Assembly: GCA_003611745.1 (NCBI GenBank)
Contig: RAYF01000018.1
Coordinates: 1 to 64,000, forward strand
From: a bacterium D16-36
Lineage (GTDB): Bacteria; Bacillota; Clostridia; Lachnospirales; Lachnospiraceae
Direction: 5' to 3'
DNA: 64,000 nucleotides
Shown here: positions 1 through 8,822 of the stretch, in pieces
Numbering within the stretch: the stretch's first letter is position 1
Layout: each line of letters opens with the position of its first letter
Position numbers and translations under genes: made by a program
Notes under the pieces: model-generated
Database searches by the model: none
What the model was told of the DNA's origin: nothing
The model's input: the letters and a program-made list of their open reading frames with translations, nothing else

Positions 1-39
1 ATCAATTGGTTTGTGTCCCAGCCTGCATTTATTCAGGCT

Positions 40-276
40 TTATGCCCTGATTTTGGATGGGAAGTTTGAGTAATAATTCTCATTGCATACCTTGTTTTCC
101 TGAACCTTTAGCCGTTCACCACCGATCCGGTAATATTTACCGTTGTACTCCAAGATGTTTTCATATACCATCGGTTCTGAACCAAGTTCTGCCACTCCTG
201 ACACAAAGCAGGAATTACATGTCTTAATGTGGCTCCAGCCATGATCAATTCCCAATGGGATCACTTTTTCATCCAT
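40..276 (-). pseudogene. ParM/StbA-like actin-fold protein, N-terminal fragment
   Basis: A 78-codon fragment resembling the start of plasmid-segregation actins of the ParM/StbA group: it opens with a charged leader followed by PLGIDHGWSHIKT, the first phosphate-binding strand-turn of the fold, and a later LEYNGKYYRIGGER strand. Family members are usually above 300 residues, so this is a truncated remnant; after the motif NENYY the reading frame changes character and stops at once. A good ribosome-binding site (AAAGGAGG, 7 bases before the ATG) shows that the 5' end is original. It probably marks the edge of a degraded plasmid or conjugative element lying to the left of the window. The family assignment rests on a short segment. 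Confidence 0.5.
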
Positions 277-399
277 GTTTTTTGCCTCCTTTTTCTTTAA
301 TATTTTTTACTACAAAGTGAATAAATGTACATAATATGTACCTTGCAGGATATCCACTCATTTCAGCAAATTCATTTATTATCAGTTTGCAGGAAACGG

Positions 400-797
400 A
401 TTTACTGAAATCAATGAATATCCAAGACATAAACTATCGTGTTCTCTCGACATATTATGACTTTGCATGTCACACTTAGATTTCTGTGCTCAACAGAAGA
501 TCCTGAGTTGCCAACTCCTACTCATGCGAAGCTGTTTGCCCTCTGGAATATTCTTGTTCCGGATTGCTGCTTTATCCAAATCAAAATATTCATCGCACTT
601 TCGGTGTCCTTTTCCTCTTATATTTAATCCAACTTTGCAGTCATTGGTAATACTGAGGCGGCTAACAGCCTTTTATGTTTGAGCAGTCTTTCGACCAACC
701 TTCATCGCCAGCTACACAGTATATCCCTCTTATGAGGGTTAAGAAGTCAGGGATAATATGCCTACTATTTAATTGTCTGTCGAACGGCAAGTCGCAC
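400..797 (-). other. Structured non-coding DNA, possibly the 5' part of a group II intron
   Basis: No convincing protein is encoded between 290 and 998. Read on the minus strand from 797 the segment starts GTGCGACTTGCCG, the kind of 5' end group II introns have, and then contains several small hairpins, including GGTCGAAAGACT with a GAAA loop and GAGTTGGCAACTC. That is the texture of a folded RNA domain I. No intron-encoded reverse transcriptase and no domain V were found, so if it is an intron it is a 5' fragment. It could equally be another decayed structured element. Confidence 0.3.
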
Positions 798-924
798 AGC
801 GCTTCTTTGAGTCAATTTGTTCGACACATATAGGATAGCAAATGTATTTCATCATTTGTTTTGTTCGACATCTAATATCCGGCTGTAGTAGATATAAAAA
901 GTCGTATTTGATATGTTCATCAAA

Positions 925-965
925 AAAGCCCTATCAACAAACGATTCGTCCATCAATAGGGCTTT
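925..965 (-). terminator. Rho-independent terminator after the rRNA methyltransferase gene
   Basis: A 10-bp stem (AAAGCCCTAT at 925-934 pairing with ATAGGGCTTT at 956-965) with a 21-base loop is followed on the minus strand by a run of T. It sits 34 bp past the stop codon of the gene ending at 999. Confidence 0.8.
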
Positions 966-998
966 AAGAAAATAGTATTTTATTATTTTGAAATCACT

Positions 999-2546
999 CT
1001 ATTTGGATTGTGATTTTTCCTTTGCTTCCTTTTCAGCTTTTTCCTGATCCAATATATCATGTATCTTATCTACATCAATATTGACTTTCAGGTAATCATC
1101 CGGCTTTCTGTTTTTGTTGCCCAAAACACATACCGTCTCCACATGATACCCCATCCCAAACATATCGCACGCCCGCACCCTCTTTAGTTCATATCCCCTG
1201 TCACACAGATACCTCAAATCCCTTGCAAGTGTTGCCGGATCACAGCTTACATATACTATCCTTTCCGGCTCCATACTGACCACCGTCTCCAGCAGCTTCG
1301 CATCGCAGCCCTTTCTCGGCGGATCCAGAGTTACCACGTCTGCTTTCAGGCTGCCATTGCTTTTCTGGTACTGCTCTGGAACAATCTCTTCTGCTGCCCC
1401 TTCGAAAAATTCTACGTTAGTGAAATGATTCCTTCTGGCATTTTCTTCTGCATCTCTTACCGCCTGAGGCACAATCTCCACACCGCAGACCTTTTTCGCC
1501 TTCTGTGCCAGAAATAAAGAAATGGTACCAATCCCACAGTACAAATCCCATACCACCTCCTGCCCCTGCAAATCTGCATATTCCAAAACAGTATCATACA
1601 GCTTCTTTGTCTGCTCCGGATTAACCTGATAAAATGACAATGGCGAAATACGATAAACAATATCACCTATCTTGTCCTCTATAAATGGATTCCCATATAA
1701 AACCTTAACTTTCTTCCCCAGTATTACATTTGTTTTTTCTCTATTTATATTCAAGCAGATACTTTTTATGGCAAGGCTCTGCCCCACATCCTTTCCAGTT
1801 AAATGGCATGCCAAAAGGCGGCTTGTAAGCTCCCCTGCCTCTGGAATAAATGTTCCATTAATAACAAGGCAGACCATAGCTTCGCCAGTATCCTCGCCAA
1901 CCCTTGTCAAAATATGGCGCACCAGCCCAGTATGGTTTTTCTCATTATAAGCTGGAATTTTGTAATCCCTCATAAATTGCAGGACTGTTTCTACAATTTC
2001 ATGATTACATGGATGTTGGATAATACAGTTTGTGTTTTTTATAATACTATGTGTCCTGCCCGCATAGAAACCGGCAATCAGGGCACCACCCTTGTCAACT
2101 CCTACCGGAAATTGTGCTTTATTTCGGTAATAGTAGGGCTTATCCATCGCCAATATCGGTTCCATCACGACATTATGAAATCCGCCAATCCTGCTTAAGC
2201 AGCTGCGCACCTTCTCCTCCTTCCAGGCAAGCTGCTTTTCATAACTGCAGTGCTGAAGCTGACACCCCCCGCACTGCCTTGCCACAGGGCATCTTGGCTC
2301 TACTCTGTAAGGTGACGGTTCCAGAATTTCTAAAATCCTTGCATATCCAAAATATTTATTTGTCTTCATAACACATGCTTTAATCCTGTCACCAGTCAAA
2401 GCATCTTTAATAAAGAGGGTATAGCCATTTAACTTGGCAATACCCTCTCCCTCTGCACCCATATCTGTAATTTCTAATATAACAACATCATTTTTCCGGC
2501 AAGCTGCCTGACCTGACAGCCTTTCTTTTTCTTTTTTATCAGCCAT
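999..2546 (-). CDS. rlmCD: 23S rRNA (uracil-5-)-methyltransferase, RlmCD/RumA family
   Basis: Cytosolic SAM-dependent enzyme that methylates C5 of uridines in 23S rRNA (U747/U1939 type). An N-terminal TRAM RNA-binding domain (about residues 18-77) is followed by the cluster-binding cysteines C86, C92, C95 and C174, and then the Rossmann methyltransferase domain with the SAM motif DLYCGIG (334-340). DPPRKG begins at 408, the catalytic nucleophile is C435 in VSCDPATL, and the HVET base motif lies near 470. All catalytic residues are present. The 515-residue length is slightly above family average because of a charged C-terminal tail. The start follows AGGAAGGG at normal spacing. It lies 103 bp downstream of the YhaM-type gene on the same strand and may be co-transcribed with it. 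TrmA-family paralogues differ mainly in target base, so the exact target is uncertain. Confidence 0.93.
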   Translation of the reverse strand: MADKKEKERLSGQAACRKNDVVILEITDMGAEGEGIAKLNGYTLFIKDALTGDRIKACVMKTNKYFGYARILEILEPSPYRVEPRCPVARQCGGCQLQHCSYEKQLAWKEEKVRSCLSRIGGFHNVVMEPILAMDKPYYYRNKAQFPVGVDKGGALIAGFYAGRTHSIIKNTNCIIQHPCNHEIVETVLQFMRDYKIPAYNEKNHTGLVRHILTRVGEDTGEAMVCLVINGTFIPEAGELTSRLLACHLTGKDVGQSLAIKSICLNINREKTNVILGKKVKVLYGNPFIEDKIGDIVYRISPLSFYQVNPEQTKKLYDTVLEYADLQGQEVVWDLYCGIGTISLFLAQKAKKVCGVEIVPQAVRDAEENARRNHFTNVEFFEGAAEEIVPEQYQKSNGSLKADVVTLDPPRKGCDAKLLETVVSMEPERIVYVSCDPATLARDLRYLCDRGYELKRVRACDMFGMGYHVETVCVLGNKNRKPDDYLKVNIDVDKIHDILDQEKAEKEAKEKSQSK

Positions 2547-2649
2547 AACCCTTCCTGTTCCTGCCTTATAAACAGTTCTATATTGATACCTGAAAATACA
2601 GCACCAATATACTATATGTATCGTACACTCATTTCCTTCCTATGCAGTA

Positions 2650-3615
2650 CTAGAGTTTCTTACGTTTCTGCACATATCCTGAACTCTGTCTTATATTTGA
2701 TTCTACTAGACGGTTATAACCAAGCCACTCCAATGTCGGCTCCGCCTTTTCATATGCCTCTGTCATTGTCTGCAGCTTGGCATCCGCATTGTCTGCAAAA
2801 TTCAATGCCATCGCTTCCGCCATTGCCGGTTTTTTCGGGGAACCATATTCCAATTCACCATGATGCGCCAGAATGCAATGGCACAGCTCCATTGCCAGGA
2901 CCTTTGGAAAACCAGATATCTGTGCGGCTTCTCTCCCCACTAATTCTGCGCCCAAAAAAATATGACCCAGAAGCTGCCCGCCGTCGGTATATTCATTCGC
3001 AGGAAATCCCGAAATTTCCCATACCTTTCCGATATCATGGAACAAAGCCGCCGTAATCAGCAAATCCCTGTCAATAACCGGGTAATTCGCGGCAAAAAAT
3101 TCACACATCTTTGTTACCGCCAAAGTATGCTGTAAAAGACCGCCTACAAAACCATGGTGAACAGATTTTGCCGCGGAATGCTGCTTAAATTCCTTAATGA
3201 ACTCTGCATCATCTACAAAATACTTCTGGGCCAGCTTTTTTAAATGAGGCTCACCGATTGTATCCACAATCCCCTTTAACTCCTGATACATCTCTTCTCT
3301 GTCATATTTTGATGCAGGTATATATTCTGCCGGGTCGTACTCCCCCTCCTGAGCTTTCCTGATACGGCTGACATTGACCTGACGGCTTCCCTGAAATGAG
3401 GTAACCATCCCATCCGTCATAATAAAATCCATGGAATCAAAATCATCAATTCCATTATTTAATTCCCAAACCTTAGCATCAATTATTCCTGTCTTGTCCT
3501 GCAGCAGCAGCGAATAGTATGTCTTTCCTGCCTTCGTCTTAAGGACCTGTTTTGATTTACACAGATATATCCCAAAAAATTTATTGCCTTCCCTGTATTC
3601 CTCTATATATGTCAT
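2650..3615 (-). CDS. yhaM: 3'-5' exoribonuclease of the YhaM family (OB fold plus HD domain)
   Basis: Predicted cytosolic nuclease that trims RNA (and possibly single-stranded DNA) from the 3' end. An N-terminal OB-fold nucleic-acid-binding domain (about residues 1-90) precedes an HD phosphohydrolase domain. Its metal ligands are visible: H154, H163, the LFHDIGK signature with H193-D194, then a second histidine cluster (ELCHCILAHHG) and a final aspartate in NFADNADAK. At 321 residues it has the usual length of YhaM/CBF1 proteins. The start is supported by AGGAGG five bases upstream of the ATG. The upstream neighbour is a separately terminated cheY. Confidence 0.88.
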   Translation of the reverse strand: MTYIEEYREGNKFFGIYLCKSKQVLKTKAGKTYYSLLLQDKTGIIDAKVWELNNGIDDFDSMDFIMTDGMVTSFQGSRQVNVSRIRKAQEGEYDPAEYIPASKYDREEMYQELKGIVDTIGEPHLKKLAQKYFVDDAEFIKEFKQHSAAKSVHHGFVGGLLQHTLAVTKMCEFFAANYPVIDRDLLITAALFHDIGKVWEISGFPANEYTDGGQLLGHIFLGAELVGREAAQISGFPKVLAMELCHCILAHHGELEYGSPKKPAMAEAMALNFADNADAKLQTMTEAYEKAEPTLEWLGYNRLVESNIRQSSGYVQKRKKL

Positions 3616-3675
3616 TCCTACCTCCTATATGTACCCACAAAAATCAATAATATCCTGACATGCGTACGCGAGAAT

Positions 3676-3707
3676 AAATGCGAAACTCAAATACAAGTTT
3701 CGCATTT
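3676..3707 (-). terminator. Terminator hairpin after cheY
   Basis: Stem AAATGCGAAACT (3676-3687) pairs with AGTTTCGCATTT (3696-3707). The T-rich flank exists on both sides, so it may work in either direction. It lies 5 bp past the cheY stop. Confidence 0.65.
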
Positions 3708-3712
3708 CTCTT

Positions 3713-4075
3713 TTACAAATCCAAAGCTTTTTTTACCGAATCAAGCACCTTATGTGCCTCATAAGGTTTTACAATAAAGTCTAATGCTCCCGCTGTGACA
3801 GCCTCCACAACTTTTTTCTGGTTGCCATTTGCCGAACACATAATAATCTTCGCATTACTATCCTCTTCCATAATTTTCTGAACTGCAGTAATTCCATCCA
3901 TCTCCGGCATTAAAATATCCATAATAACCAAATCTGGCAATGATTTTTTATATTCTCTGACCGCCTCAGTGCCAGTGGATGCCTCCACATATGTAAATCC
4001 ATATCCAGAATCATCTAATATCTGTTTCAGTGAAATACGAATAGACATTGCATCATCTACTAATAGTACTTTCAT
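3713..4075 (-). CDS. cheY: CheY-like single-domain response regulator
   Basis: A 120-residue stand-alone receiver domain. The acidic pair D7-D8, the phosphoacceptor D53 (in IMDILMPEMDG), the conserved switch residue S81 (MCSAN) and K103 (IVKPYEA) are all present, so it should accept phosphate from a histidine kinase. There is no output domain; it must act by protein contact, as CheY does on the flagellar motor. No chemotaxis kinase is adjacent, but a CheA-like protein without the CheW-binding domain is encoded at 23471-24880 in the same window and is a possible partner (inference). A ribosome-binding site (GGGGGAG) precedes the ATG. Confidence 0.85.
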   Translation of the reverse strand: MKVLLVDDAMSIRISLKQILDDSGYGFTYVEASTGTEAVREYKKSLPDLVIMDILMPEMDGITAVQKIMEEDSNAKIIMCSANGNQKKVVEAVTAGALDFIVKPYEAHKVLDSVKKALDL

Positions 4076-4296
4076 AGGTCTCCCCCTTATACGTTATTTC
4101 AATACGAAGGAACTGCCTATAATTGAATCTTATTTTTCCTGCAATTCCCATCTTCTACAATTCAACGTATAAAAGTATACCATATTTCTATTCCCCATAC
4201 AAGTAATCTATCATTTGACTTCCCCATTTTTGAAGAAAATAGGTTCTGTTCACTCCGTGCCCGGTAACAGCAACGTTTACAGCACCGAATACACAC

Positions 4297-4319
4297 ATTT
4301 TGCGTGGAAAACGCAAAAT
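4297..4319. other. Hairpin downstream of the sigK 3' half
   Basis: ATTTTGCGT and ACGCAAAAT form a nearly perfect 9-bp stem 23 bp past the sigK stop. A T-run is missing, so terminator function is uncertain. Confidence 0.35.
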
Positions 4320-4341
4320 AGCGCCGGAAATCTTAATATAA

Positions 4342-4713
4342 TCAGCCTGTTTCATAACATTTTCTCAATTTTTCCAATGCTTTCTTCTCAATCCGGGATA
4401 CATAGGAACGGGATATCCCATAAATTTGTGCAATTTCACGTTGTGTTTTCTCTTTGCTCCCTCTAAGCCCGTAGCGCATACGGATAATTTCTTTTTCCCT
4501 ATCATTTAAGACTTTTTCAACAAACTCTTCCAAACGCGAAATATGCTCTTCCAATGTGACACGCTCAACTACATCCTCGTCTGTGTACTCAATCACATCA
4601 ATCAGGCTGATTTCATTCCCTTCCTTATCGGAACCAATCGAATCATATAAATAGACATCCTTTGCTGTCTTTTTCTCCGAGCGCAGCATCATCAGCAGCT
4701 CATTATCAATACA
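4342..4713 (-). CDS. sigK: RNA polymerase sporulation sigma factor SigK, 3' half (interrupted gene)
   Basis: The C-terminal half of the mother-cell sigma factor: end of region 2, region 3 and region 4. Residues such as KDVYLYDSIGSDKEGNEISL and DREKEIIRMRYGLRG are diagnostic for the SigK/SigE group, and EKTQREIAQIYGISRSYVSR is the helix-turn-helix that reads the -35 element. It has no start of its own; an internal ATG at 4692 is inside region 2. The reading frame continues upstream to 4713 through CIDNELLMML and joins in frame to the 5' half at 11493-11758 through the 11-bp repeat shared by both break points. As it stands, an active sigma factor cannot be made without DNA excision. Confidence 0.95.
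   Translation of the reverse strand, partial: CIDNELLMMLRSEKKTAKDVYLYDSIGSDKEGNEISLIDVIEYTDEDVVERVTLEEHISRLEEFVEKVLNDREKEIIRMRYGLRGSKEKTQREIAQIYGISRSYVSRIEKKALEKLRKCYETG
4703..4713 (-). other. Recombination core, junction with sigK 3' half
   Basis: One copy of the 11-bp core, reading TGTATTGATAA on the coding strand (C-I-D-N). On the element side the sequence continues with CCAGTATTGGCATC on the plus strand. On the reconstructed circle an arm TGCCAA faces TTGGCA across the core. Confidence 0.9.
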
Positions 4714-4725
4714 CCAGTATTGGCA

Positions 4726-6435
4726 TCACCAAGTTTCTCTGAGCCGCCTACAACCCTCCCCCGCCGTTAAGTAAATCGTAGCATACTGTCCATCCCAGAC
4801 AATCTCCCTCACCACCTTGCCAAGAATATCTTTCTGTACCGAAGGCGGCAGCAGATTCCATGCTGCCTTATTCATTGACAACAAATCTTCTGATAAAAGT
4901 TCGCTGTTAAATCCTCCCGCATCCATTACATCATTTTCTTTTCCCGCCTCGCACTGTACTTTCAATTTTTCCTGCTGCCGGTTAATTTCATCTAACCTCC
5001 CCAAAATCAGGCTGCTAGTCGACTCATTCCTGCTCCTCCCCAATGCATACAAAAGACTCTTTGCCTGCTCCTCATTTGCCTCCATCTGCCTTTTTAAAAT
5101 ATCCTGCTCCGTTTTCCGGCAGCTAGTTCTTTCCAGTTTATGGAGCACGCCCTTCAAATAGGAATATCCATCCACATACTGCCCCTTCAGTGCCAAGATC
5201 TTATCAACTACCATTTCATCTGCCGCATTTCCAAAAAGATTGGGCATCTGGCACTTTTGCCCTCTACTGCGCTCTTTGCACTCACATTGATAATAATAAT
5301 GTATCTGTCCATCCTTTGCTGTCCTTCCGCCCTTGGGGCGCATATAGGAACCGCAGCCGCCACACCGGAGCATCCCCGACAGCAGCGCCCCAATCCTCTT
5401 TGGATAACGGTAACTCATGCCTGCATTTTTTTTCAGGCATTCCTGCACCTGAATCCACCGTTCCGATGAAACCAGCCCCCCATGCTCCCCCACCGAAACA
5501 ATCCAATCCTTAACAGGATTCACACGCTGCACCCTTGTACGGTTATTATTTTTATTGTACGCAATCAGACCATGTTTCCCATCAAAATGTGTTTCCTCTG
5601 CATAAATGCCATATGAATTTTTGCTGAGATACCCATAAATCCTGCTGTCTGCCGTACAGTATACAGGATTGCCCAGAATTGCCCGCAAAACATATCTCCC
5701 GTACGGCTTCCCATTCCTGCTTAAAATGTCCTTATTCAACAGATATGTTTCCAATTTCGTTAATGAACCCAATTTAAGATACATTGAAAAAATTAACTCC
5801 GCTATTTCCGCCTCCTCCGGTACTAATTCCAGACGGAAATGACTTCTTTTTTTACCATTTTCATCGCAATATTCAACTTTCCTGCTGACAAATCCAAGCG
5901 GCGGCTTCCCCCCCAGCCACCGCCCTGTCTTCGCCAATCCCATCATGTTGTCCACAATACGCTCAGCAATCGTTTCACGCTCCAACTGTGCAAAAACCGA
6001 CGACATACTGATCATAGCCCTTCCCATTGGGTTTGCAGTGTCAAAAGATTCATTAACCGATACAAATTCTACGCCTAATGAGGTCAGCCTTTCAAAAAGT
6101 TCTGCAAAGTCCTTTACATTTCTGCTAACCCTATCTAATCTATAGCAGACCAGCTTCTGAATTTTACCATCCTCCATATCCGCAAGCAGCTTTTTCATCA
6201 TAGGTCTCTCCATATTTTTGCCGGATGCCCCTTCATCCCTATACTCCGCAAATTGTATAACAGTTCCCGCATCCAGCCTGCCATCATCACGTTCTCTCTC
6301 CATAGAATCCATTATATATTTTCTGCATTTCTCAATCTGATTCTCTATAGATTCCCCTTTTCCCGTATATTTGGATTTACGGGCATAAACAGCTATTGTA
6401 ATGACTTCATTCTTTCCCGACATAAAAATCCCCAT
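4726..6435 (-). CDS. spoIVCA: Large serine recombinase, SpoIVCA-like sigK excisase
   Basis: Site-specific recombinase predicted to cut the two core sites and excise the element. The N-terminal resolvase domain holds the catalytic serine in YARKSKYTGKGES and the arginine motif YRLDRVSRN. It is followed by the recombinase domain (about residues 170-300), a zinc ribbon with CGGC and later cysteines in CECKERSRGQKC, a coiled-coil stretch rich in E, K and Q, and a C-terminal tail. About 569 residues is normal for large serine integrases. The stop lies 13 bp inside the element from the core at 4713. I place the start at the ATG at 6435, preceded by AAAGGCG; an ATG four codons later (6423) is also possible, and an upstream TTG at 6456 is less likely. 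The assignment as the sigK recombinase rests on its position. Confidence 0.92.
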   Translation of the reverse strand: MGIFMSGKNEVITIAVYARKSKYTGKGESIENQIEKCRKYIMDSMERERDDGRLDAGTVIQFAEYRDEGASGKNMERPMMKKLLADMEDGKIQKLVCYRLDRVSRNVKDFAELFERLTSLGVEFVSVNESFDTANPMGRAMISMSSVFAQLERETIAERIVDNMMGLAKTGRWLGGKPPLGFVSRKVEYCDENGKKRSHFRLELVPEEAEIAELIFSMYLKLGSLTKLETYLLNKDILSRNGKPYGRYVLRAILGNPVYCTADSRIYGYLSKNSYGIYAEETHFDGKHGLIAYNKNNNRTRVQRVNPVKDWIVSVGEHGGLVSSERWIQVQECLKKNAGMSYRYPKRIGALLSGMLRCGGCGSYMRPKGGRTAKDGQIHYYYQCECKERSRGQKCQMPNLFGNAADEMVVDKILALKGQYVDGYSYLKGVLHKLERTSCRKTEQDILKRQMEANEEQAKSLLYALGRSRNESTSSLILGRLDEINRQQEKLKVQCEAGKENDVMDAGGFNSELLSEDLLSMNKAAWNLLPPSVQKDILGKVVREIVWDGQYATIYLTAGEGCRRLRETW

Positions 6436-6503
6436 TCCGCGCCTTTTGCGCTTCAAATATCATGCAGACTAACCCACCTTGAAAAAACACTATTTCCCCT
6501 ATT

Positions 6504-6683
6504 TTACAAAAGTTTTTTCTTCATATGGAACAGTAAAGCTTCTATCTGCTGCTCCGAATAATGTTCTCCCCGAACTGCTTCTGCAACTACATTCATATGT
6601 AAGGCTTCCAGCGATTTCCTAAGATATTCCCTATCCACAGCCTGCTCTGAAAACCTTACCCTGACCGGTACTGCCTTTGCCAT
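6504..6683 (-). CDS. Small basic protein, candidate recombination directionality factor
   Basis: A 59-residue protein (MAKAVPVRVRFSEQAVDREY onward) I do not recognise. It is rich in arginine and lysine at the start, is predicted mostly helical, and ends in MKKKLL. The ATG at 6683 is chosen because GGGAGG lies eight bases upstream; an in-frame GTG nine bases further out overlaps that ribosome-binding site. It is 68 bp upstream of the recombinase gene on the same strand, so the two are probably co-expressed. Skin excision in C. difficile needs a small directionality factor encoded in the element. Size, charge and position make this the best local candidate, but that is inference; it may instead be a regulator. 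Confidence 0.6.
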   Translation of the reverse strand: MAKAVPVRVRFSEQAVDREYLRKSLEALHMNVVAEAVRGEHYSEQQIEALLFHMKKKLL

Positions 6684-6892
6684 TACAGCCACCTCCCAAT
6701 ATACTTATCATCTTGTTAAAAGTATATAACTAATGTTTCACAAAATTACATCTAATTTCCTTTAGATTAAAAAATTTCCCTAAAAGTTAATACCTGCTCA
6801 ATTGCCATGCGCTGAATCCAGTAGTAAAATTATGACAGTAAAAGCTTTTATAACAAAAATAAATTTCTATCATGCGATTATAATGTCATTTA

Positions 6893-7050
6893 AGGAACTG
6901 TTCAGAAATAACTTTTAAATAATGCGTAGGATTTTCCTTCGAGAGTGCTACTCGAAAATCAGGCGCATAGCGGGCTATGTAACTGATTTTTGGGCAGTTC
7001 TCTCGGAGAAAAAGACAAGCAATATTAAAAGTTATTTTTGGACAGTTCCT
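6893..7050. repeat. 158-bp palindromic repeat element with GTAGC-type core (copy 1)
   Basis: Terminal inverted repeats AGGAACTGTTCAGAAATAAC and its near-complement at the other end (GTTATTTTTGGACAGTTCCT) enclose a centre CATAGCGGGCTATG at about 6965-6978. It lies within the sigK element, directly upstream of the XRE gene, whose ribosome-binding site starts six bases past it. It shares size and centre with copies at 30706, 35385 and 36274. Confidence 0.75.
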
Positions 7051-7071
7051 AACCGAAAGGAGAATGCTATT

Positions 7072-8145
7072 ATGCCAATGAATTTGATAATTCAGAAAAA
7101 ACGGAAAGAATTGGGGTTAACACAGGAGCAGGTAGCGGAATACCTCAATGTATCCATCCCCGCAGTCAGCAAATGGGAGAAAGGTTCGACAAGCCCGGAT
7201 ATTTCACTTCTGCCACTATTAGCCCGTTTACTCAAAATAGATTTAAATACCCTGTTCTGTTTTCAGGAAAATATGTCAAAACAGGAAATCGATGTTTTTT
7301 GCAGAGAAATTACGAAGATTACCCAGACAGATGGATTTGCAGCCGGTTTTGAAGCAGCAGAACGAAAAATCCAAGAATATCCTCATGACGAACCCCTCTT
7401 GCATTGCCTTACCGTTCAGCTTGATGGCCTGCTTGCCATGTCTGGTTTACCGGATAAGGAAAAACAACACTACGACACTATTCTCGTCAAATGGTATCGC
7501 CATCTTACCGAAAGCAATGACAGCAAAATCAGCTACAACGCAAATTACATGATGGTAAGCAGATTTATCCGCAACGGTGATTATGATAAGGCACAAGAAA
7601 TTTTAGATTTAATGCCAGATAAAGAAGATGCTGCCAGCAGCATGGCAGATAAACAAATACTGCAGATTAACATCTACCTGCGCCAAGGAGAAACAGAAAA
7701 AGCTGTGAAAGCCTTACAGAACTCACTGCTTATAGCCCTTACTAAAGTCCAAATGCTGCTCTGGAAAATGGTTGATGCAGAATTGGAGAACAGCGGTGTA
7801 CAGACGGCCAAAAATATTGCCGGCATAGCAAGCAAGATGACGGCACTTTTCGGCCTGTGGGAATATAATGCATTCATAGCTCCTTTGCAAATAGCTGGAA
7901 CAGAAAAAAATGCTAATGAATGTATTCTCCTCTTGCAGAAACTGCTTGCAGCAATGTGCGCACCATGGGATACAAGCAGTTCACCATTATTTTACCATAT
8001 TACAAAAACTTCCGACCCAAAACAAATGCTGCCGGCAATTCTATCCGAAATGGAAAATGATTCTGCATATGATTTTCTCAGAAATTGCGATGAATTCAAA
8101 GAACTACTCGCTGAGTATAAGATATTATGTAAAAATAGCGATTAA
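7072..8145 (+). CDS. XRE-family transcriptional regulator with large C-terminal domain
   Basis: Residues 6-60 form a classic Cro/CI-type helix-turn-helix (LTQEQVAEYLNVSIPAVSKW, then SPDISLLPLLARLL). The remaining 290 or so residues are helical, consistent with TPR-like repeats used by sensory XRE regulators, with no catalytic motif visible. The ATG at 7072 is preceded by AAAGGAG at nine bases; the frame stays open further upstream but that part is palindromic repeat DNA. It is the only gene in the sigK element on the plus strand and ends 15 bp from the convergent RloB gene. It may control the element's genes or a peptide response; the target is unknown. Confidence 0.85.
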   Translation: MPMNLIIQKKRKELGLTQEQVAEYLNVSIPAVSKWEKGSTSPDISLLPLLARLLKIDLNTLFCFQENMSKQEIDVFCREITKITQTDGFAAGFEAAERKIQEYPHDEPLLHCLTVQLDGLLAMSGLPDKEKQHYDTILVKWYRHLTESNDSKISYNANYMMVSRFIRNGDYDKAQEILDLMPDKEDAASSMADKQILQINIYLRQGETEKAVKALQNSLLIALTKVQMLLWKMVDAELENSGVQTAKNIAGIASKMTALFGLWEYNAFIAPLQIAGTEKNANECILLLQKLLAAMCAPWDTSSSPLFYHITKTSDPKQMLPAILSEMENDSAYDFLRNCDEFKELLAEYKILCKNSD

Positions 8146-8159
8146 TTTTCCATATCTGT

Positions 8160-8819
8160 TCACTTTCTATTTCGTGCTTTCACTGTGTCCATGTAATCAA
8201 TACAACTAAATATATTTGTATACGGATTACACTCATGGGAAAGCACTGTATCATAAACTACTTTTTGCGCATTATGAAGCAATCTTGCACGCTTAAGTGC
8301 TTCTCTCTGCTTTGGCAAAAGATATTGATAAATATCTATAGTCTCTTTATATTGAGGATATTTATCTTTCACTAAATCTTTAATTTCCTGTTTCATCTGT
8401 TTAGCATTCATTCCAAAAGGCGCTTCCTTAAAATGAAGTACAAACCACACTTCAAAACAAGGGTTTGAAAATATGCAATATAATCCTTTATCCTCAAACC
8501 CGTATAGCAAATTAAACACCGTTTTAATATCCGTATTAGATTTCGGGTCAGAATCAAATACACAATACCCCCTGTCCCCTAATTCTAATCTAAACCCCAC
8601 ATCCCTTTTACTAATATGTTCTTTTGCAAATAACACAATTCCTTTCGCATCAGTATGGCCCGTATCAACAGGTATAATCTCTGCATTATAATCACTACGT
8701 TCAAAATGTTTTAGATAAATCTCCTCCGTGTTTCCTTCACAAAAAATATATACTTTACAGTGTTGTCTGTCCTTCTCCTCTGAACCCTTTCCCTTTTTCT
8801 CTTCTCCTCTTTTTCGCAT
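8160..8819 (-). CDS. RloB-family protein (AbiLii-like), predicted Toprim-type defence effector
   Basis: A 219-residue protein of the RloB/AbiLii family. Diagnostic features are the N-terminal strand and glycine turn FCEGNTEEIYLKHF (Toprim-like first acidic residue), GYCVFDSDPKSN (second acidic cluster), and SNPCFEVWFVLHF. Family knowledge: RloB is always paired with an AAA ATPase; such pairs appear as Lactococcus AbiL and in type I restriction loci, and are related in design to other ATPase-Toprim anti-phage pairs. Its ATG lies three bases past the ATPase stop, with the ribosome-binding site AAAGGA inside the ATPase's last codons, so translation is coupled. The start is preceded by a lysine-rich tail that may be disordered. 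The actual nuclease target is unknown. Confidence 0.85.
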   Translation of the reverse strand: MRKRGEEKKGKGSEEKDRQHCKVYIFCEGNTEEIYLKHFERSDYNAEIIPVDTGHTDAKGIVLFAKEHISKRDVGFRLELGDRGYCVFDSDPKSNTDIKTVFNLLYGFEDKGLYCIFSNPCFEVWFVLHFKEAPFGMNAKQMKQEIKDLVKDKYPQYKETIDIYQYLLPKQREALKRARLLHNAQKVVYDTVLSHECNPYTNIFSCIDYMDTVKARNRK

Positions 8820-8822
8820 ATG

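Noticed and set aside
439-682. Two overlapping plus-strand open frames of 62 and 71 codons
   Set aside because: No ribosome-binding site, no family pattern; the DNA has the character of a folded non-coding element.
4342-4692. SigK 3' half read as a separate small sigma factor gene starting at the internal ATG
   Set aside because: The start would fall inside region 2, core-binding segments would be missing, and the frame continues to the recombination core that joins it to the 5' half.
6893-7071. N-terminal extension of the XRE regulator through the palindromic repeat
   Set aside because: The frame is open by chance; a proper ribosome-binding site and ATG at 7072 directly precede the helix-turn-helix.
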